Notes under the pieces: generated by a model
Told to the model about the DNA's origin: nothing
What the model saw: only the letters and a program-made list of their open reading frames with translations
Databases searched by the model: none
Assembly: GCF_024171865.1 (NCBI RefSeq)
Contig: NZ_JAMTCN010000001.1
Coordinates: 310,001-374,000, forward strand
DNA from: Prauserella aidingensis
Lineage (GTDB): Bacteria; Actinomycetota; Actinomycetes; Mycobacteriales; Pseudonocardiaceae
Length of the DNA stretch: 64,000 nt
Direction: 5' to 3'
Translations under genes and position numbers: made by a program
Part shown: positions 26,820 through 36,650 of the stretch, piece after piece
How positions within the stretch are numbered: position 1 is the first letter of the stretch
Layout of the letters: each line of letters starts with the position of its first letter

Positions 26820-28322
26820 CTACTCCGATCCGGTCAGGGCCTCGACCAGTTCCTCCGCCGTCTCCGTCCGGTCCAACAGCGCCCCGACGTGCGCTTTCGT
26901 GCCCCGCAGCGGCTCGAGCGTGGGGATCCGCACGAGCGAGTCCCTGCCCACGTCGAAGATGACCGAGTCCCACGACGCCGCCGCGATCGAACTGGCGTAC
27001 TTCTCCAGCGTGCGACCGCGGAAGTAGGCCCGCGTGTCCTCCGGCGGCGTCGTGACCGCCCGCTGCACCTCGTCCTCGCCGACCATGCGCTTCATCGAGC
27101 CCCGCGTCACCAGCCGGTTGTACAGGCCCTTGTCGAGGCGCACGTCCGAGTACTGCAGGTCGACCAGGTGGAGCCGCGGAGCCGCCCAGCCGAGCTGGTC
27201 GCGTTCCCGATAGGCCTCGACCAGCCGCAGCTTCGCGGGCCAGTCCAGCCGGTCGGCCGCGTCCATGGGGTCCTTCGCCAGCGTGTCCAGCACCTCGCCC
27301 CAGACCCGCAGCACCTCCTTGGACTGCTCGTCCCCGCCGGTCCGCTCCACGTGCGCCGCCGCGAGTTCGTGGTACGCGAACTGCAGGTCCAGCCCCGTGT
27401 ACTTGCGCCCACCCGCGACGTCGACGGTCGTCTTCAGCGACGGGTCGTGGCTGATCTCGTGCACCGCGCGCACCGGCTCGTCGAGCTTCAGGTCGTCGAA
27501 CCGCACCCCGGCCTCGATCATGTCGAGCACCAGCGCGGTGGTGCCGACCTTCAGGTACGTCGAGTACTCGGCCAGGTTCGCGTCGCCGATGATGACGTGC
27601 AGCCTGCGGTACTTGTCCGCGTCGGCGTGCGGTTCGTCCCGCGTGTTGATGATGCCGCGCTTGAGCGTCGTCTCCAGGCCGACCTCGACCTCGACGTAGT
27701 CCGAACGCTGGGACAGCTGGAAGCCCGGCTCCTCGCCCTGCGGGCCGATGCCCACCCGGCCCGAACCGGTCACCACCTGCCGCGACACGAAGAACGGCGT
27801 CAACCCCGTGATGACCGACGTGAACGGCGTCGCCCTGTCCATCAGGTAGTTCTCGTGCGTGCCGTACGAGGCGCCCTTGCCGTCCACGTTGTTCTTGTAC
27901 AGCTGCAGCTGCGGCTGCCCGGGCACGGTCGCGGCGCGCATCGCGGCCTGCTCCATGACCCGCTCACCCGCCTTGTCCCACACGACGGCGTCCCGCGGAT
28001 TGGTCACCTCGGGCGCGGAGTACTCCGGGTGCGCGTGGTCGACGTACAACCGCGCCCCGTTGGTGAGGATCACGTTGGCCGCGCCGAGGTCTTCCACGTC
28101 GTTGTCCTGCGTGGGCTGACTGGGGCCGGTGAGGTCGAACCCCCGCGCGTCCCGCAACGGTGACTCGACCTCGTAGTCCCAGCGTGCGCGCCGGGCGCGC
28201 GGAATGTCCGCGGCCGCCGCGTAGGCCAGCACGACCTGGGTGGAAGTCAGCACCGGGTTGGCGGTGGCATCGCCGGGGACCGCGATCCCGTATTCCACCT
28301 CTGTTCCCATGATCCGCCGCAT
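26820..28322 (-). CDS. dop: Depupylase / Pup deamidase Dop
   Basis: 500 residues. A PafA paralog starting [11 protein letters not shown]. It has the Dop-specific loop (about residues 48-80) and [18 protein letters not shown] with catalytic D95, the position known from characterised Dop proteins. It hydrolyses the Pup-lysine isopeptide bond. Because Pup here already ends in Glu, the deamidase activity should not be needed, leaving depupylation as the main role (inference). TAGGGT at 28329-28334 lies 6 bases before the ATG, so the pup-proteasome transcript may start leaderless at dop. Confidence 0.96.
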   Translation of the reverse strand: MRRIMGTEVEYGIAVPGDATANPVLTSTQVVLAYAAAADIPRARRARWDYEVESPLRDARGFDLTGPSQPTQDNDVEDLGAANVILTNGARLYVDHAHPEYSAPEVTNPRDAVVWDKAGERVMEQAAMRAATVPGQPQLQLYKNNVDGKGASYGTHENYLMDRATPFTSVITGLTPFFVSRQVVTGSGRVGIGPQGEEPGFQLSQRSDYVEVEVGLETTLKRGIINTRDEPHADADKYRRLHVIIGDANLAEYSTYLKVGTTALVLDMIEAGVRFDDLKLDEPVRAVHEISHDPSLKTTVDVAGGRKYTGLDLQFAYHELAAAHVERTGGDEQSKEVLRVWGEVLDTLAKDPMDAADRLDWPAKLRLVEAYRERDQLGWAAPRLHLVDLQYSDVRLDKGLYNRLVTRGSMKRMVGEDEVQRAVTTPPEDTRAYFRGRTLEKYASSIAAASWDSVIFDVGRDSLVRIPTLEPLRGTKAHVGALLDRTETAEELVEALTGSE

Positions 28323-28360
28323 GCCACCACCCTACGGGCGGGTCGTGCCAGGATCACATC

Positions 28361-28876
28361 ATGGGCGGTGACGAGCTCGTTGCGATCTACGACGCACACA
28401 CGCGCGCCGTCGGCGCCGCGACCAGGGCCGACGTGCGCAGTCGCGGGTTGTGGCACGCCGCCGCCGTCGTACTGGTGCGTTCGGGTGACGGCGAGTCCGT
28501 CTACGTTCATCGGCGCACCGACACCAAGGACGTGTACCCGTCGGCGCTGGACTGCTGGGCGGGCGGGGTGATCGCCGCGGGCGAATCACCGGACGAGTGC
28601 GCGGCCCGCGAGCTCGGTGAGGAACTCGGCATCCACGGCGTGACACCGCGACCGCTGTTCACGTGGACGTTCACCGCGGGCACCGTGCGCTGCCACAACT
28701 TCACGTACGAGGTGCGCTGGGACGGACCCGTCGTGCACCAGCCGGAGGAGGTCGCCGACGGCTGGTGGACACCGCTGCAGGCGCTGCGCAGCCGGCTCAC
28801 GGCCGATGACGGCACGTTCGTCCCCGACGGCCGCCTCGGCGCGCTCGAATGGTTCCGCCGTTACGCCCGACCGTGA
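28361..28876 (+). CDS. Nudix hydrolase
   Basis: 171 residues. A complete Nudix box, GGVIAAGESPDECAARELGEELGI, spans about residues 67-90 and binds Mg through its Glu residues. The upstream VYVHRRTDTKDVYPS is typical of the YfcD/isopentenyl-diphosphate isomerase-like subgroup. The substrate is unknown, probably a nucleoside-diphosphate compound. It is divergent from dop by 38 bp. CAGGAT lies 6 bases before the ATG, suggesting a leaderless mRNA. Confidence 0.88.
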   Translation: MGGDELVAIYDAHTRAVGAATRADVRSRGLWHAAAVVLVRSGDGESVYVHRRTDTKDVYPSALDCWAGGVIAAGESPDECAARELGEELGIHGVTPRPLFTWTFTAGTVRCHNFTYEVRWDGPVVHQPEEVADGWWTPLQALRSRLTADDGTFVPDGRLGALEWFRRYARP

Positions 28877-28884
28877 CAACCACC

Positions 28885-28913
28885 GCCGCGCCCGGTGTGC
28901 CCGGCGGCGCGGC
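28885..28913. terminator. Terminator-like hairpin
   Basis: GCCGCGCC (28885-28892) pairs with GGCGCGGC (28906-28913) around a 13-base loop, just after the Nudix stop and before the convergent lipoprotein gene end. Confidence 0.5.
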
Positions 28914-28938
28914 ACCGCGGTGTGCTCGCGAGTCGAGG

Positions 28939-29610
28939 TCAGGCGTGCTTGCCGACCGCGATCGGCGCGAGACGGTTGATGGCGTCCCTGGCGCCGGCCT
29001 GGTCGGCGGCTCGCACCTCGACGGTCGACAACGTGTCGTCGGCCGCGATGACGACCGTGCAGGTGCCCAGCTGGCACCACGCCTGCGGCTGCACACCCTC
29101 GGGCGCGCCGCTCACCGGAATCTCCTCGCCGCCGCATCCGACCTGCTCCGCCGCCACGTCGGCGGCGGGCCTGCCCTCGTAGCGCGTCACGAGGTGGTGC
29201 AGCGTCGAGCCCGTCGGGTAGCGCCAGGCCCGCTCGTGGATCTCCGCGGCGCCCGACTGCACGGCGATCGTCGCGAGACACGTCGGCGCGGCGGGATCGG
29301 CGCCCACGGTCGACGGTGCGACCGGTTCGACACCCTCGTTGCGGACGTCCTCGCCGGTGAGGAGGACGCTCGGGCCTGCGGGCCGAGCGGGAGCACTGTC
29401 GGCGCCACCGCCCTGTTGCTCGGTGGCTGTGCCGTCCTGCGTGCCGTCGCTGCGGGGAGCCGCGGAGGTGCCGGTGGGCTCACCGGTGGCGGGCCGGTCG
29501 TCGTAGTACGTGTCCAGGTCGTTCTCGCGGTCGGCGCAACCGGCCACCACCGTCAGCAGCGTGATCGCCACGGGCAGACCGGCCATGGTGGTCGTTCGTG
29601 CGCGTCGCAC
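28939..29610 (-). CDS. Putative lipoprotein of unknown function
   Basis: 223 residues. A signal peptide with lipobox VVAGC (Cys25) predicts a membrane-anchored exported lipoprotein. A Thr/Gln/Gly-rich linker (about 40-75) leads to a compact domain with four cysteines (PTCLAT, QVGCGG, AWCQLGTC) that could form two disulfides. I do not recognise the domain with confidence; it resembles DUF3558-type actinobacterial lipoproteins. The GTG start at 29610 has GAGAC upstream; an ATG eight codons in is the alternative. It ends 25 bp after the hairpin shared with the Nudix gene. Confidence 0.7.
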   Translation of the reverse strand: MRRARTTTMAGLPVAITLLTVVAGCADRENDLDTYYDDRPATGEPTGTSAAPRSDGTQDGTATEQQGGGADSAPARPAGPSVLLTGEDVRNEGVEPVAPSTVGADPAAPTCLATIAVQSGAAEIHERAWRYPTGSTLHHLVTRYEGRPAADVAAEQVGCGGEEIPVSGAPEGVQPQAWCQLGTCTVVIAADDTLSTVEVRAADQAGARDAINRLAPIAVGKHA

Positions 29611-29658
29611 CTGTGTCTCGTCCTCTCCGGCTCGCTCGCTGGGCGATCGCGACAGTAG

Positions 29659-30597
29659 TCACCCCCACACGAGCTGCGACCGGCGGGCCCAGTATTCGCG
29701 GGGGCTCTCCCGCAGCTCGGCGAGACGTTCCAGGTCGTCGTCGCTCAGCCGCAGGTCCGTGGCGGCGAGGTTCGCCTCGAGCTGGGCCACACCCGCCGGG
29801 CCGACGAGCACGACGTCGGCCCACTCCTCGGCGTAAGCGGCCGCGAGTGCCACGGCGTCCGGCGTCGTGCCGCGGGCACGGGCGATGTCGGCGACGACCT
29901 GCGGAGGATCGACGACGAGCCTGCCGTTGGCGACCGTCTCCTTCAGCTGCACCAGCACGCCCGCCCGATGCGCCTCGGCGAGGGCCAGGCCCGCCGAGGA
30001 CTCGAGAACGTTCCACGTCGACTGCACGGCCGTGAACAGCTGCCTGCCGTCCACGGTGAGTTCGAGCGCCCGGCGAATCGTGTCGGCCTGCGTGGGCCCG
30101 GACGTCGAGAAGCCCACGCGCACCCCGGCGTCGACGAGTTCGGCGAGCGCCTGCTGCAACGCGTCGTCCTCGAACAGCGGACTGTCCGAGGTCAGGGAAT
30201 GCACCTGGTACAACGCCGGAGCGGTGGGGAGCGTGTCGCGCGTCTCCGCCCACTGCGCACGGAACCGCGCCGGCGAGTGTTCCTTGACCTCGTGCACGGC
30301 AGCATCCATCCGCCACTCGCCCACGTACGCGTAGCCCCATTTGCTGGACACCGTGACGTCGGCGTGGCCGCGGGCCGCCAGCCATGCGGCGAGGAACTCC
30401 TCGGCCCTGCCGTACGAGCGCGCGACGTCGACCCGTCGGACGCCCGCGTCGTAGGCGCGGTCCAGCACGGCGAAGGTCGCGTCGCGCATCGCGTCGACGG
30501 TGCGATCCACGGGCAGTTCCGACTCGCGGCCGAGGTTGATGTACGCGGGCCGCCCCAGCGAGGCGAGACCCACCGCCGTCCGTGTGATGTTGTCCAT
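29659..30597 (-). CDS. Aldo/keto reductase
   Basis: 312 residues, a single AKR TIM barrel. The catalytic set is visible: Asp in RVDVARSYGRAEEF with Tyr, Lys in VSSKWGYAYVG, and His in LYQVHSL. The NADP(H)-binding Ser/Arg region lies near the C-terminus (VLVGPAGVAQLEANLAA). The substrate is unknown. The ATG at 30597 lies 7 bases after TACGAT (30605-30610), preferred over an ATG three codons upstream. A palindromic site (30648-30663) is centred about 58 bases upstream of this start, where an activator would bind. Confidence 0.85.
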   Translation of the reverse strand: MDNITRTAVGLASLGRPAYINLGRESELPVDRTVDAMRDATFAVLDRAYDAGVRRVDVARSYGRAEEFLAAWLAARGHADVTVSSKWGYAYVGEWRMDAAVHEVKEHSPARFRAQWAETRDTLPTAPALYQVHSLTSDSPLFEDDALQQALAELVDAGVRVGFSTSGPTQADTIRRALELTVDGRQLFTAVQSTWNVLESSAGLALAEAHRAGVLVQLKETVANGRLVVDPPQVVADIARARGTTPDAVALAAAYAEEWADVVLVGPAGVAQLEANLAATDLRLSDDDLERLAELRESPREYWARRSQLVWG

Positions 30598-30647
30598 GGC
30601 ACGCATCGTAGCGGGGATGGTGGACGGTAGCCGTCGAAAGCCCCGCC

Positions 30648-30663
30648 GTATAGGATGTTATAC
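30648..30663. promoter_or_regulatory. Palindromic site A: GTATAGGATGTTATAC
   Basis: One of three copies of GTATAGGWYGTTATAC in the window, with inverted arms GTATA and TATAC. It covers the last Val codon and stop of the small regulator gene and lies upstream of the predicted aldo/keto reductase promoter. It is AT-rich in a ~70% GC background. Confidence 0.6.
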
Positions 30664-31047
30664 AGTTGGTTCGGTGGTTCGCCGCCGCATCAACTCGATG
30701 AACTGATCGGCCGACAACACCTCGCGATGGAGCTTCTCCAGTCGCGCCGCGGGTGCACGGACGTACCCCTTGCCGAACACCGGCGCGATCTGCCGCAGAC
30801 TCGCGCCGGCCTCCCGTGCCGCGAGCAGAGTCCAGTCCGACGCGTTCGCGCAGGCCGTCGACGCCTGCCGCAACTCCCCGAGCAGCGCGATCAGCTCCTC
30901 GGCCGCCACGTCCCCCGCAGCCACGGCCTCCGCGGTCTCCTCGAGCCATGCGAGCACCGCCGCAGCCGTCACAGGTGCGGCGGTGCGCCGCTCCCCCGCT
31001 TCCGCGAGCGGGTCCGGCGCATCGATGGAAGGCATGTCATCACTCAT
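30658..31047 (-). CDS. Small putative DNA-binding protein
   Basis: 129 residues, all-helical by appearance. The segment SLRQIAPVFGKGYVRAPAARLEKL (given here only as residues ~88-111) resembles a sigma-like or MerR-like helix-turn-helix; the N-terminal part is Ala/Glu-rich. I do not recognise a named family. The ATG at 31047 follows TACGAT (31055-31060) by 7 bases, a leaderless signature. The palindrome B at 31058-31073 overlaps this -10 and palindrome A overlaps the stop codon, which suggests autoregulation. The ORF extends upstream to 31173 but without support. A DNA-binding role is inference. Confidence 0.65.
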   Translation of the reverse strand: MSDDMPSIDAPDPLAEAGERRTAAPVTAAAVLAWLEETAEAVAAGDVAAEELIALLGELRQASTACANASDWTLLAAREAGASLRQIAPVFGKGYVRAPAARLEKLHREVLSADQFIELMRRRTTEPTV

Positions 31048-31057
31048 GCGCCGAATC

Positions 31058-31073
31058 GTATAGGTCGTTATAC
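31058..31073. promoter_or_regulatory. Palindromic site B: GTATAGGTCGTTATAC
   Basis: The second copy of the motif, 10 bases upstream of the small regulator's ATG and overlapping its predicted -10 hexamer. It continues into ATAACGA, giving a second nested inverted repeat CGTTA-TACA-TAACG. Copy C shares most of that extension. Confidence 0.65.
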
Positions 31074-31121
31074 ATAACGAGGTGGTGCGACACGGCGTGG
31101 TGCGGCACGCGTACGCACAGT

Positions 31122-31160
31122 CGAGTGGCCCGCCCCGACATCGTCGGAACGGGCCACTCG
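31122..31160 (-). terminator. Terminator hairpin after mpa
   Basis: CGAGTGGCCCG (31122-31132) and CGGGCCACTCG (31150-31160) form a perfect 11-bp stem with a 17-base loop, 75 bp downstream of the mpa stop. Confidence 0.6.
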
Positions 31161-31235
31161 CACGTGTCCTCACGACACGCGGCCGGTCACCCTTCTGTGG
31201 TTACCGAACCGCGCCCCTGGGCGGCACCGTGTCGG

Positions 31236-33050
31236 TCACAGGTACTGGCCGGTGTTGGTCGCCGTGTCGATCACCCTGCCGGAGTCCTGGTTCTTGCCGG
31301 TCACGAGCGTACGGATGTAGACGATCCGCTCGCCCTTCTTGCCGGAGATCCGGGCCCAGTCGTCCGGGTTCGTCGTGTTCGGCAGGTCCTCGTTCTCCGC
31401 GAACTCGTCGACGATCGCGTCCAGCAGGTGCTGCACCCGCAGGCCCGCCTGGTCGGTCTCCAGCACCGACTTGATCGCCGCCTTCTTCGCCCGGTCCACG
31501 ATGTTCTGAATCATCGCGCCCGAGTTGAAGTCACGGAAGTAAAGCACCTCCTTGTCCCCGTTGGCGTAGGTCACCTCCAGGAACCGGTTCTCGTCGGATT
31601 CCTCGTACATCCGCTCGACGGTGTGCTGGATCATCGCGTCCAACGTCGCCTGCGAATCGCCGGAGAACTCGAGGAGGTCGTCCGTGTGGATCGGCAGGTC
31701 CGGCGTCAGGTACTTGGAGAAGATGTCCTTCGCACCCTCGGCGTCGGGCCGCTCGATCTTGATCTTCACGTCGAGCCTGCCGGGACGCAGGATCGCCGGG
31801 TCGATCATGTCCTCACGGTTCGAGGCGCCGATCACGATGACGTTCTCGAGCCCTTCGACACCGTCGATCTCCGCCAGCAGCTGCGGCACGATCGTCGTCT
31901 CGACGTCTGACGACACACCGCTGCCACGGGTCCGGAAGATCGACTCCATCTCGTCGAAGAACACGATGACGGGTGTGCCCTCGGACGCTTTCTCCCTGGC
32001 CCGCTGGAAGATCATCCGGATGTGCCGCTCGGTCTCGCCGACGAACTTGTTGAGCAGCTCCGGGCCCTTGACGTTGAGGAAGTACGACTTCGCGTCGGCG
32101 GCGTCCCCCGAGACCTTCTTGGCCAGCGAGTTCGCCACCGCCTTGGCGATGAGCGTCTTACCGCATCCCGGCGGGCCGTACAGCAGCACACCCTTCGGCG
32201 GCTGCAGCTGGTACTGGCGGAACAGGTCGGCGTGCAGGAACGGGAGTTCGACGGCGTCCCGGATCTGCTCGATCTGCCCGAAGAGACCGCCGATGTCCTC
32301 GTACGCGACGTCCGGCACCTCCTCCAGCACCAGGTCCTCGACCTCGGCCTTCGGCACACGCTCGTAGGCGTACCCGGCCTTTGAGTCGACCAGGACCGAG
32401 TCCCCGGACTTCAGTTCCTCGGCCGCAAGGGGGTCCGAGAGCCACACGACGCGTTCCTCGTCGGCATGGCCGACGATCAGCCCGCGGGCACTGCCGCCCT
32501 CGGTCTCCGGGGAAAGCACCTCGCGCAAGGTGCACACCTCACCGGTGCGCTCGAAGCCTCCGCTCTCGACGACCGTCAGTGCCTCGTTCAACCGCAGGGA
32601 CTGCCCGCGCTGCAACGATTCGACCTCGACGTTCGGCGACACGGCGACGCGCATCTTCCTGCCGGACGTGAACACGTCCACCGTGTTGTCCTCGTAGGCC
32701 TCGACGAAGACGCCGTACCCGCTCGGCGGCTGCGCGAGCCGGTCGACCTCCTCGCGGAGCGTCAGCAGCTGACTGCGGGCCTCACGCAACGTCTCGACGA
32801 GCTTCTCGTTCCGCTCGGTGAGCTGCTCGACGCGCTCGGTCGCCTCCGCGAGACGTTGCTCGAGGACACGGTTCTGCCGCGGCGAGTCGGTCAGCTTCCG
32901 GCGAAGAGTGGCGACTTCCTCCTCCAACTGCCGGATCTGGCTCGCCTCGTCGCCGGCCGGGGTTTCCGCGGGAGACCCCGCGCTGGTCGCTCCGTTCGGT
33001 TCTGAAGAGTCGGCCTCCTCGTGCCGACCACCGGGAAGGTCGTGTTGCAT
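31236..33050 (-). CDS. mpa: Proteasomal AAA+ ATPase Mpa/ARC
   Basis: 604 residues. An N-terminal coiled coil (about 40-95) captures Pup, followed by tandem OB-folds, then the AAA+ module with Walker A GPPGCGKT and Walker [11 protein letters not shown]. The C-terminus is GQYL, the motif that docks in the proteasome alpha ring and opens the gate. The hexamer unfolds pupylated proteins and feeds them to PrcBA. The start at 33050 has GAGGAGGT at ideal spacing; the frame stays open 31 codons upstream. It is separated from dop by four inserted genes. Confidence 0.97.
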   Translation of the reverse strand: MQHDLPGGRHEEADSSEPNGATSAGSPAETPAGDEASQIRQLEEEVATLRRKLTDSPRQNRVLEQRLAEATERVEQLTERNEKLVETLREARSQLLTLREEVDRLAQPPSGYGVFVEAYEDNTVDVFTSGRKMRVAVSPNVEVESLQRGQSLRLNEALTVVESGGFERTGEVCTLREVLSPETEGGSARGLIVGHADEERVVWLSDPLAAEELKSGDSVLVDSKAGYAYERVPKAEVEDLVLEEVPDVAYEDIGGLFGQIEQIRDAVELPFLHADLFRQYQLQPPKGVLLYGPPGCGKTLIAKAVANSLAKKVSGDAADAKSYFLNVKGPELLNKFVGETERHIRMIFQRAREKASEGTPVIVFFDEMESIFRTRGSGVSSDVETTIVPQLLAEIDGVEGLENVIVIGASNREDMIDPAILRPGRLDVKIKIERPDAEGAKDIFSKYLTPDLPIHTDDLLEFSGDSQATLDAMIQHTVERMYEESDENRFLEVTYANGDKEVLYFRDFNSGAMIQNIVDRAKKAAIKSVLETDQAGLRVQHLLDAIVDEFAENEDLPNTTNPDDWARISGKKGERIVYIRTLVTGKNQDSGRVIDTATNTGQYL

Positions 33051-33648
33051 TTCGGCACCTCCTCGGAATGCATTTGCTTCCACGGTACCGGCGATCACCG
33101 ACAAGAAAAGGCTTCGGCGCGTTACGGAATCGGTGCGTCGCACGGGCCCGACCGACTACCCACAGCTCCGCGCAGGGATGCAGAACTCCGCCGCACTGCG
33201 CATTTTCCACCGAACGGCCGCACCGTCCGCGCGCGTCGCGGCCGGGTGCCGAGAACCCCCGTGGATCGGACAACCCGGACACCGCACCACGATGCGGTGA
33301 ATCATGATCGTCATCGTGGCCACGACCCGACCCTCAGCGGATCTTCGCAGCGCACGTGCCGCACGCTCCGGCCGGCGGCGCCGCGTCGCCCGCTGGACTC
33401 GCGTGGGACCGTCGAGCGTGCGCACGGGCACGTCCGCCCGGGTACTCGTCCGCGATCTGCCGGGCCGTCGTCCCCGCCAAGCAACACGACCGTGACACGG
33501 GAAGTTGCACCCCGGTCGCGTCCCGGTCACCGGCCGACCCGTGACCGACGGTGGTACACGGGTGGACGAGTGGTGGGAACCGACGCCGATACGATCACAT
33601 CCCACCCACCGAGGGGGCCGCAGCTCGCGCCGACGTAAGGGGACCCGC
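33051..33648. other. 598-bp intergenic region between divergent mpa and membrane-protein genes
   Basis: No convincing gene; open frames here lack starts with signals and have no recognisable protein features. It holds the strong mpa ribosome site (just upstream of 33050), an 8-bp inverted repeat CCACGATG/CATCGTGG (33287-33319), and TACGAT (33590-33595) as a weak -10 candidate for the downstream gene. The first ~100 bp are less GC-rich and probably carry the mpa promoter. Confidence 0.45.
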
Positions 33649-34401
33649 ATGACCTATCCGCCGCAGCAACCCGGACCCGGCCAACCCGACCCCTACGGTC
33701 AGCAACCGGGACCGTACGGCCAGCCCGGTCCGTACGGTCAGCAGCAGCCGCCCGCGCCCGGTCCGTACGGCCAGCAGGATCCTTACGGGCAGCAGTACGG
33801 CCAGCAACAGTTCGGGCAGAACCCGTACGGCCAGCAGCCCTTCGGCGGCCAGCCCGGCGGCCCGGGTGGCGAGCCGCCGAAGAGCAAGACCGGCCTCATC
33901 GTCGGCCTTGTCGTCGGTGCCGTCGTCGTCCTCGCCGGCGTGTTCGCGTTCCTCGCCTGGGTCGCGCCCGGCTTCCTCCTCGACGACGAGGAGAGCTCCG
34001 AGGGCGGCGACAACAACGCCGCGCCCGCGACGAGCCAGTCGAACGAGCCGACGACCTCGGCGCCGGAGACCTCACCGCAGACGGAAAGCAGCGAAAGCCC
34101 GCCGTCGGACAGTCGCGCACCGGGTGCCCAGTCGACGCCCGAGGCGACCGCGGAGGCCGTCGTCTCCGCATTCAACGCCGGCAACCGCCAGGCCGTGTCC
34201 GAGACGATCTGCCTGAGCAAGCCGCAGGAGGTGCGGCCGATCCCGGAGGGCGTCGAGGTCAGAACGGCCGGCTCTGCCCAGGTCACGGGGGACACGGCGA
34301 AGGTCCCCGCCACGAACGTCACGCAGAACCGCGACTACTTCATCGTGCTCAAGAACGAGGGTGGCGGCTGGTGCTACCTGGGCGACCAGCTCACCTCCTG
34401 A
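33649..34401 (+). CDS. Gln/Gly/Pro/Tyr-rich single-pass membrane protein
   Basis: 250 residues. The first ~75 residues repeat PYGQQ-like units. One transmembrane helix (about 83-110: LIVGLVVGAVVVLAGVFAFL) is followed by an acidic Ser/Thr-rich linker and a ~90-residue outer domain (EATAEAVVSAFNAGNRQAV...), resembling DUF4878/SnoaL-like small domains with two cysteines. AAGGGGA precedes the ATG at 33649; an upstream in-frame extension has no support. It lies between mpa and trmI, the position of a lipoprotein gene in M. tuberculosis. Function unknown. Confidence 0.78.
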   Translation: MTYPPQQPGPGQPDPYGQQPGPYGQPGPYGQQQPPAPGPYGQQDPYGQQYGQQQFGQNPYGQQPFGGQPGGPGGEPPKSKTGLIVGLVVGAVVVLAGVFAFLAWVAPGFLLDDEESSEGGDNNAAPATSQSNEPTTSAPETSPQTESSESPPSDSRAPGAQSTPEATAEAVVSAFNAGNRQAVSETICLSKPQEVRPIPEGVEVRTAGSAQVTGDTAKVPATNVTQNRDYFIVLKNEGGGWCYLGDQLTS

Positions 34402-34426
34402 CGCGCGCCCGGTCTGACGGCGACTC

Positions 34427-34454
34427 CCGCGCGACCGGCCTCCCGGTCGCGCGG
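34427..34454. terminator. Bidirectional terminator hairpin
   Basis: CCGCGCGACCGG (34427-34438) and CCGGTCGCGCGG (34443-34454) form a perfect 12-bp stem with a 4-base loop in the 61-bp gap between convergent genes. Confidence 0.75.
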
Positions 34455-34462
34455 TGAGCGTC

Positions 34463-35359
<897 letters not shown>

Positions 35360-36502
35360 TCAGCGGGTGCGGCGGTTCCCGGAGAGCGCGGCGCGCAGGT
35401 CGTCGCGGTGCAGTACGCCCGCGGGCCTGCCCTCGTCGTCGACGACGAGGAACTGCCACGCGGCGACCTCGGCGACGCGTTCGATCACCGCATCGCCCGT
35501 CTCCGACTCCAGCAGCACCGTCTCCGCGCGAATCGGCTCGGCGGCCAGTTCGGCGGGCGCCCGTGGCGATTCCGCGGCGAGCTGCTCGGCCGCGCTCTCG
35601 TCGAGCAGTCCCGCCGCGACCCCGTCGGCGCGCACGAGCACCACTCCCCTGCCTGCGGACGCCGACAGGGCCGACTCGACGGGGCTCTCGGCCGGCAGCT
35701 GGAGCACCGGTCGGGTCAGGTCTCCCAGTGCCAGTCCGGCCGGCCAGCTGCGCCGCTGTTCGGCGGCCATCTCGCCGGTCGCACCGGTGACCACGAACCA
35801 CGCCGTCACGACGCACACCCCGAGCCGCAACCAGCGGTCGTCACTGCCCTCGGCCAGGCCCCACAGCGCCCACACCAGCAGGCCCAGTGCGACCAGTCCG
35901 CCGCCGAACACGGCCGCGCGCGTGCCCGACGCACGTTTTCCCGTGAGTGACCACACGCCCGCCCGCAGCATCCGGCCGCCGTCGAGCGGAAGCCCGGGCA
36001 GCAGGTTGAACACCCCGACCGCGAGGTTGGCCACCGCGCACTGGGCGACGAGCAGCCACACCGCACCGTCGGGCGGTACCGCGACCAGCAGCAACCCGCA
36101 GAACACGGCCAGCAGCACCGACACGACGGGGCCCGCCGCCGCGACCAGGCCCTCGTGTTTCGGCCTCTCCGGACTGCGGGCGACCTCCGACAACCCGCCG
36201 AGCAGGAACAACCGCAGTCTGCGCACGGGGATACCCAGCCGGATCGCGACGAGCACGTGGCCCAGTTCGTGAGCGAGCACCGACAGGCCCAGCAGGATCG
36301 CGAACGCGGCCGCCAGCGCCCACGACACGCCCGGCCCCGCGCCGGGCAGCAACCTGCCGACCAGCGGGCTGTACAGCACGACGATCAGCAGCGAACCGAT
36401 CCACCACGACGGCGCGAGCAGCACGGGTACGCCGCCCACCCGGAACAGCAGCAGGCCGCCGTCGGTCACGGTCCCGCGCCGGGACCGGCTCGTCGTGTTC
36501 AC
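35360..36502 (-). CDS. Site-2 protease family (M50) membrane metalloprotease with C-terminal CBS-like region
   Basis: 380 residues. HELGH in LSVLAHELGHVLVA supplies two zinc ligands and LPGLPLDGGRM the third, both inside membrane helices; about six helices span residues 20-240. The C-terminal ~120 residues resemble CBS domains that sense adenosyl ligands. Relatives cut membrane-bound anti-sigma factors or other transmembrane substrates. The GTG at 36502 lies 6 bases after TACCCT (36509-36514), a leaderless signature. It is divergent from the RecB-like gene. Its substrate is unknown. Confidence 0.88.
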   Translation of the reverse strand: MNTTSRSRRGTVTDGGLLLFRVGGVPVLLAPSWWIGSLLIVVLYSPLVGRLLPGAGPGVSWALAAAFAILLGLSVLAHELGHVLVAIRLGIPVRRLRLFLLGGLSEVARSPERPKHEGLVAAAGPVVSVLLAVFCGLLLVAVPPDGAVWLLVAQCAVANLAVGVFNLLPGLPLDGGRMLRAGVWSLTGKRASGTRAAVFGGGLVALGLLVWALWGLAEGSDDRWLRLGVCVVTAWFVVTGATGEMAAEQRRSWPAGLALGDLTRPVLQLPAESPVESALSASAGRGVVLVRADGVAAGLLDESAAEQLAAESPRAPAELAAEPIRAETVLLESETGDAVIERVAEVAAWQFLVVDDEGRPAGVLHRDDLRAALSGNRRTR

Positions 36503-36613
36503 CAGGCGAGGGTAGAACGCACCGTGTGCAACGACCGTTATCGCCGCGCCCGCACCCGGCGGTTCGCGACGCGGCCCGGGCGCCCGTGATCGGGTTCTGT
36601 CGGTGCCGCTCGT

Positions 36614-36650
36614 TAGGGTTCCGGGCATGAGCGAGGGCACGCATGACTGA
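36614..36650 (+). CDS. Leaderless seven-codon upstream ORF overlapping the RecB-like gene
   Basis: TAGGGT (36614-36619) is followed by 7 bases and an ATG at 36627 that opens MSEGTHD-stop, ending at 36650. The RecB-like gene starts at 36643 in another frame, so the small frame stops 3 bases beyond the larger start codon. GAGGGC inside the small ORF acts as ribosome site for the larger gene. Translation coupling is likely (inference). Confidence 0.5.

Noticed and set aside
30648-31080. The three palindromes as ends of a small transposable element
   Set aside because: No terminal inverted repeat pair, no target duplication and no transposase; copy C is single and the sequences beside the copies differ.
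33051-33648. Possible short gene in the 598-bp gap beside mpa
   Set aside because: Open frames on both strands lack start signals and have shadow-like composition; the upstream extension of the 33649 gene has no conserved features.
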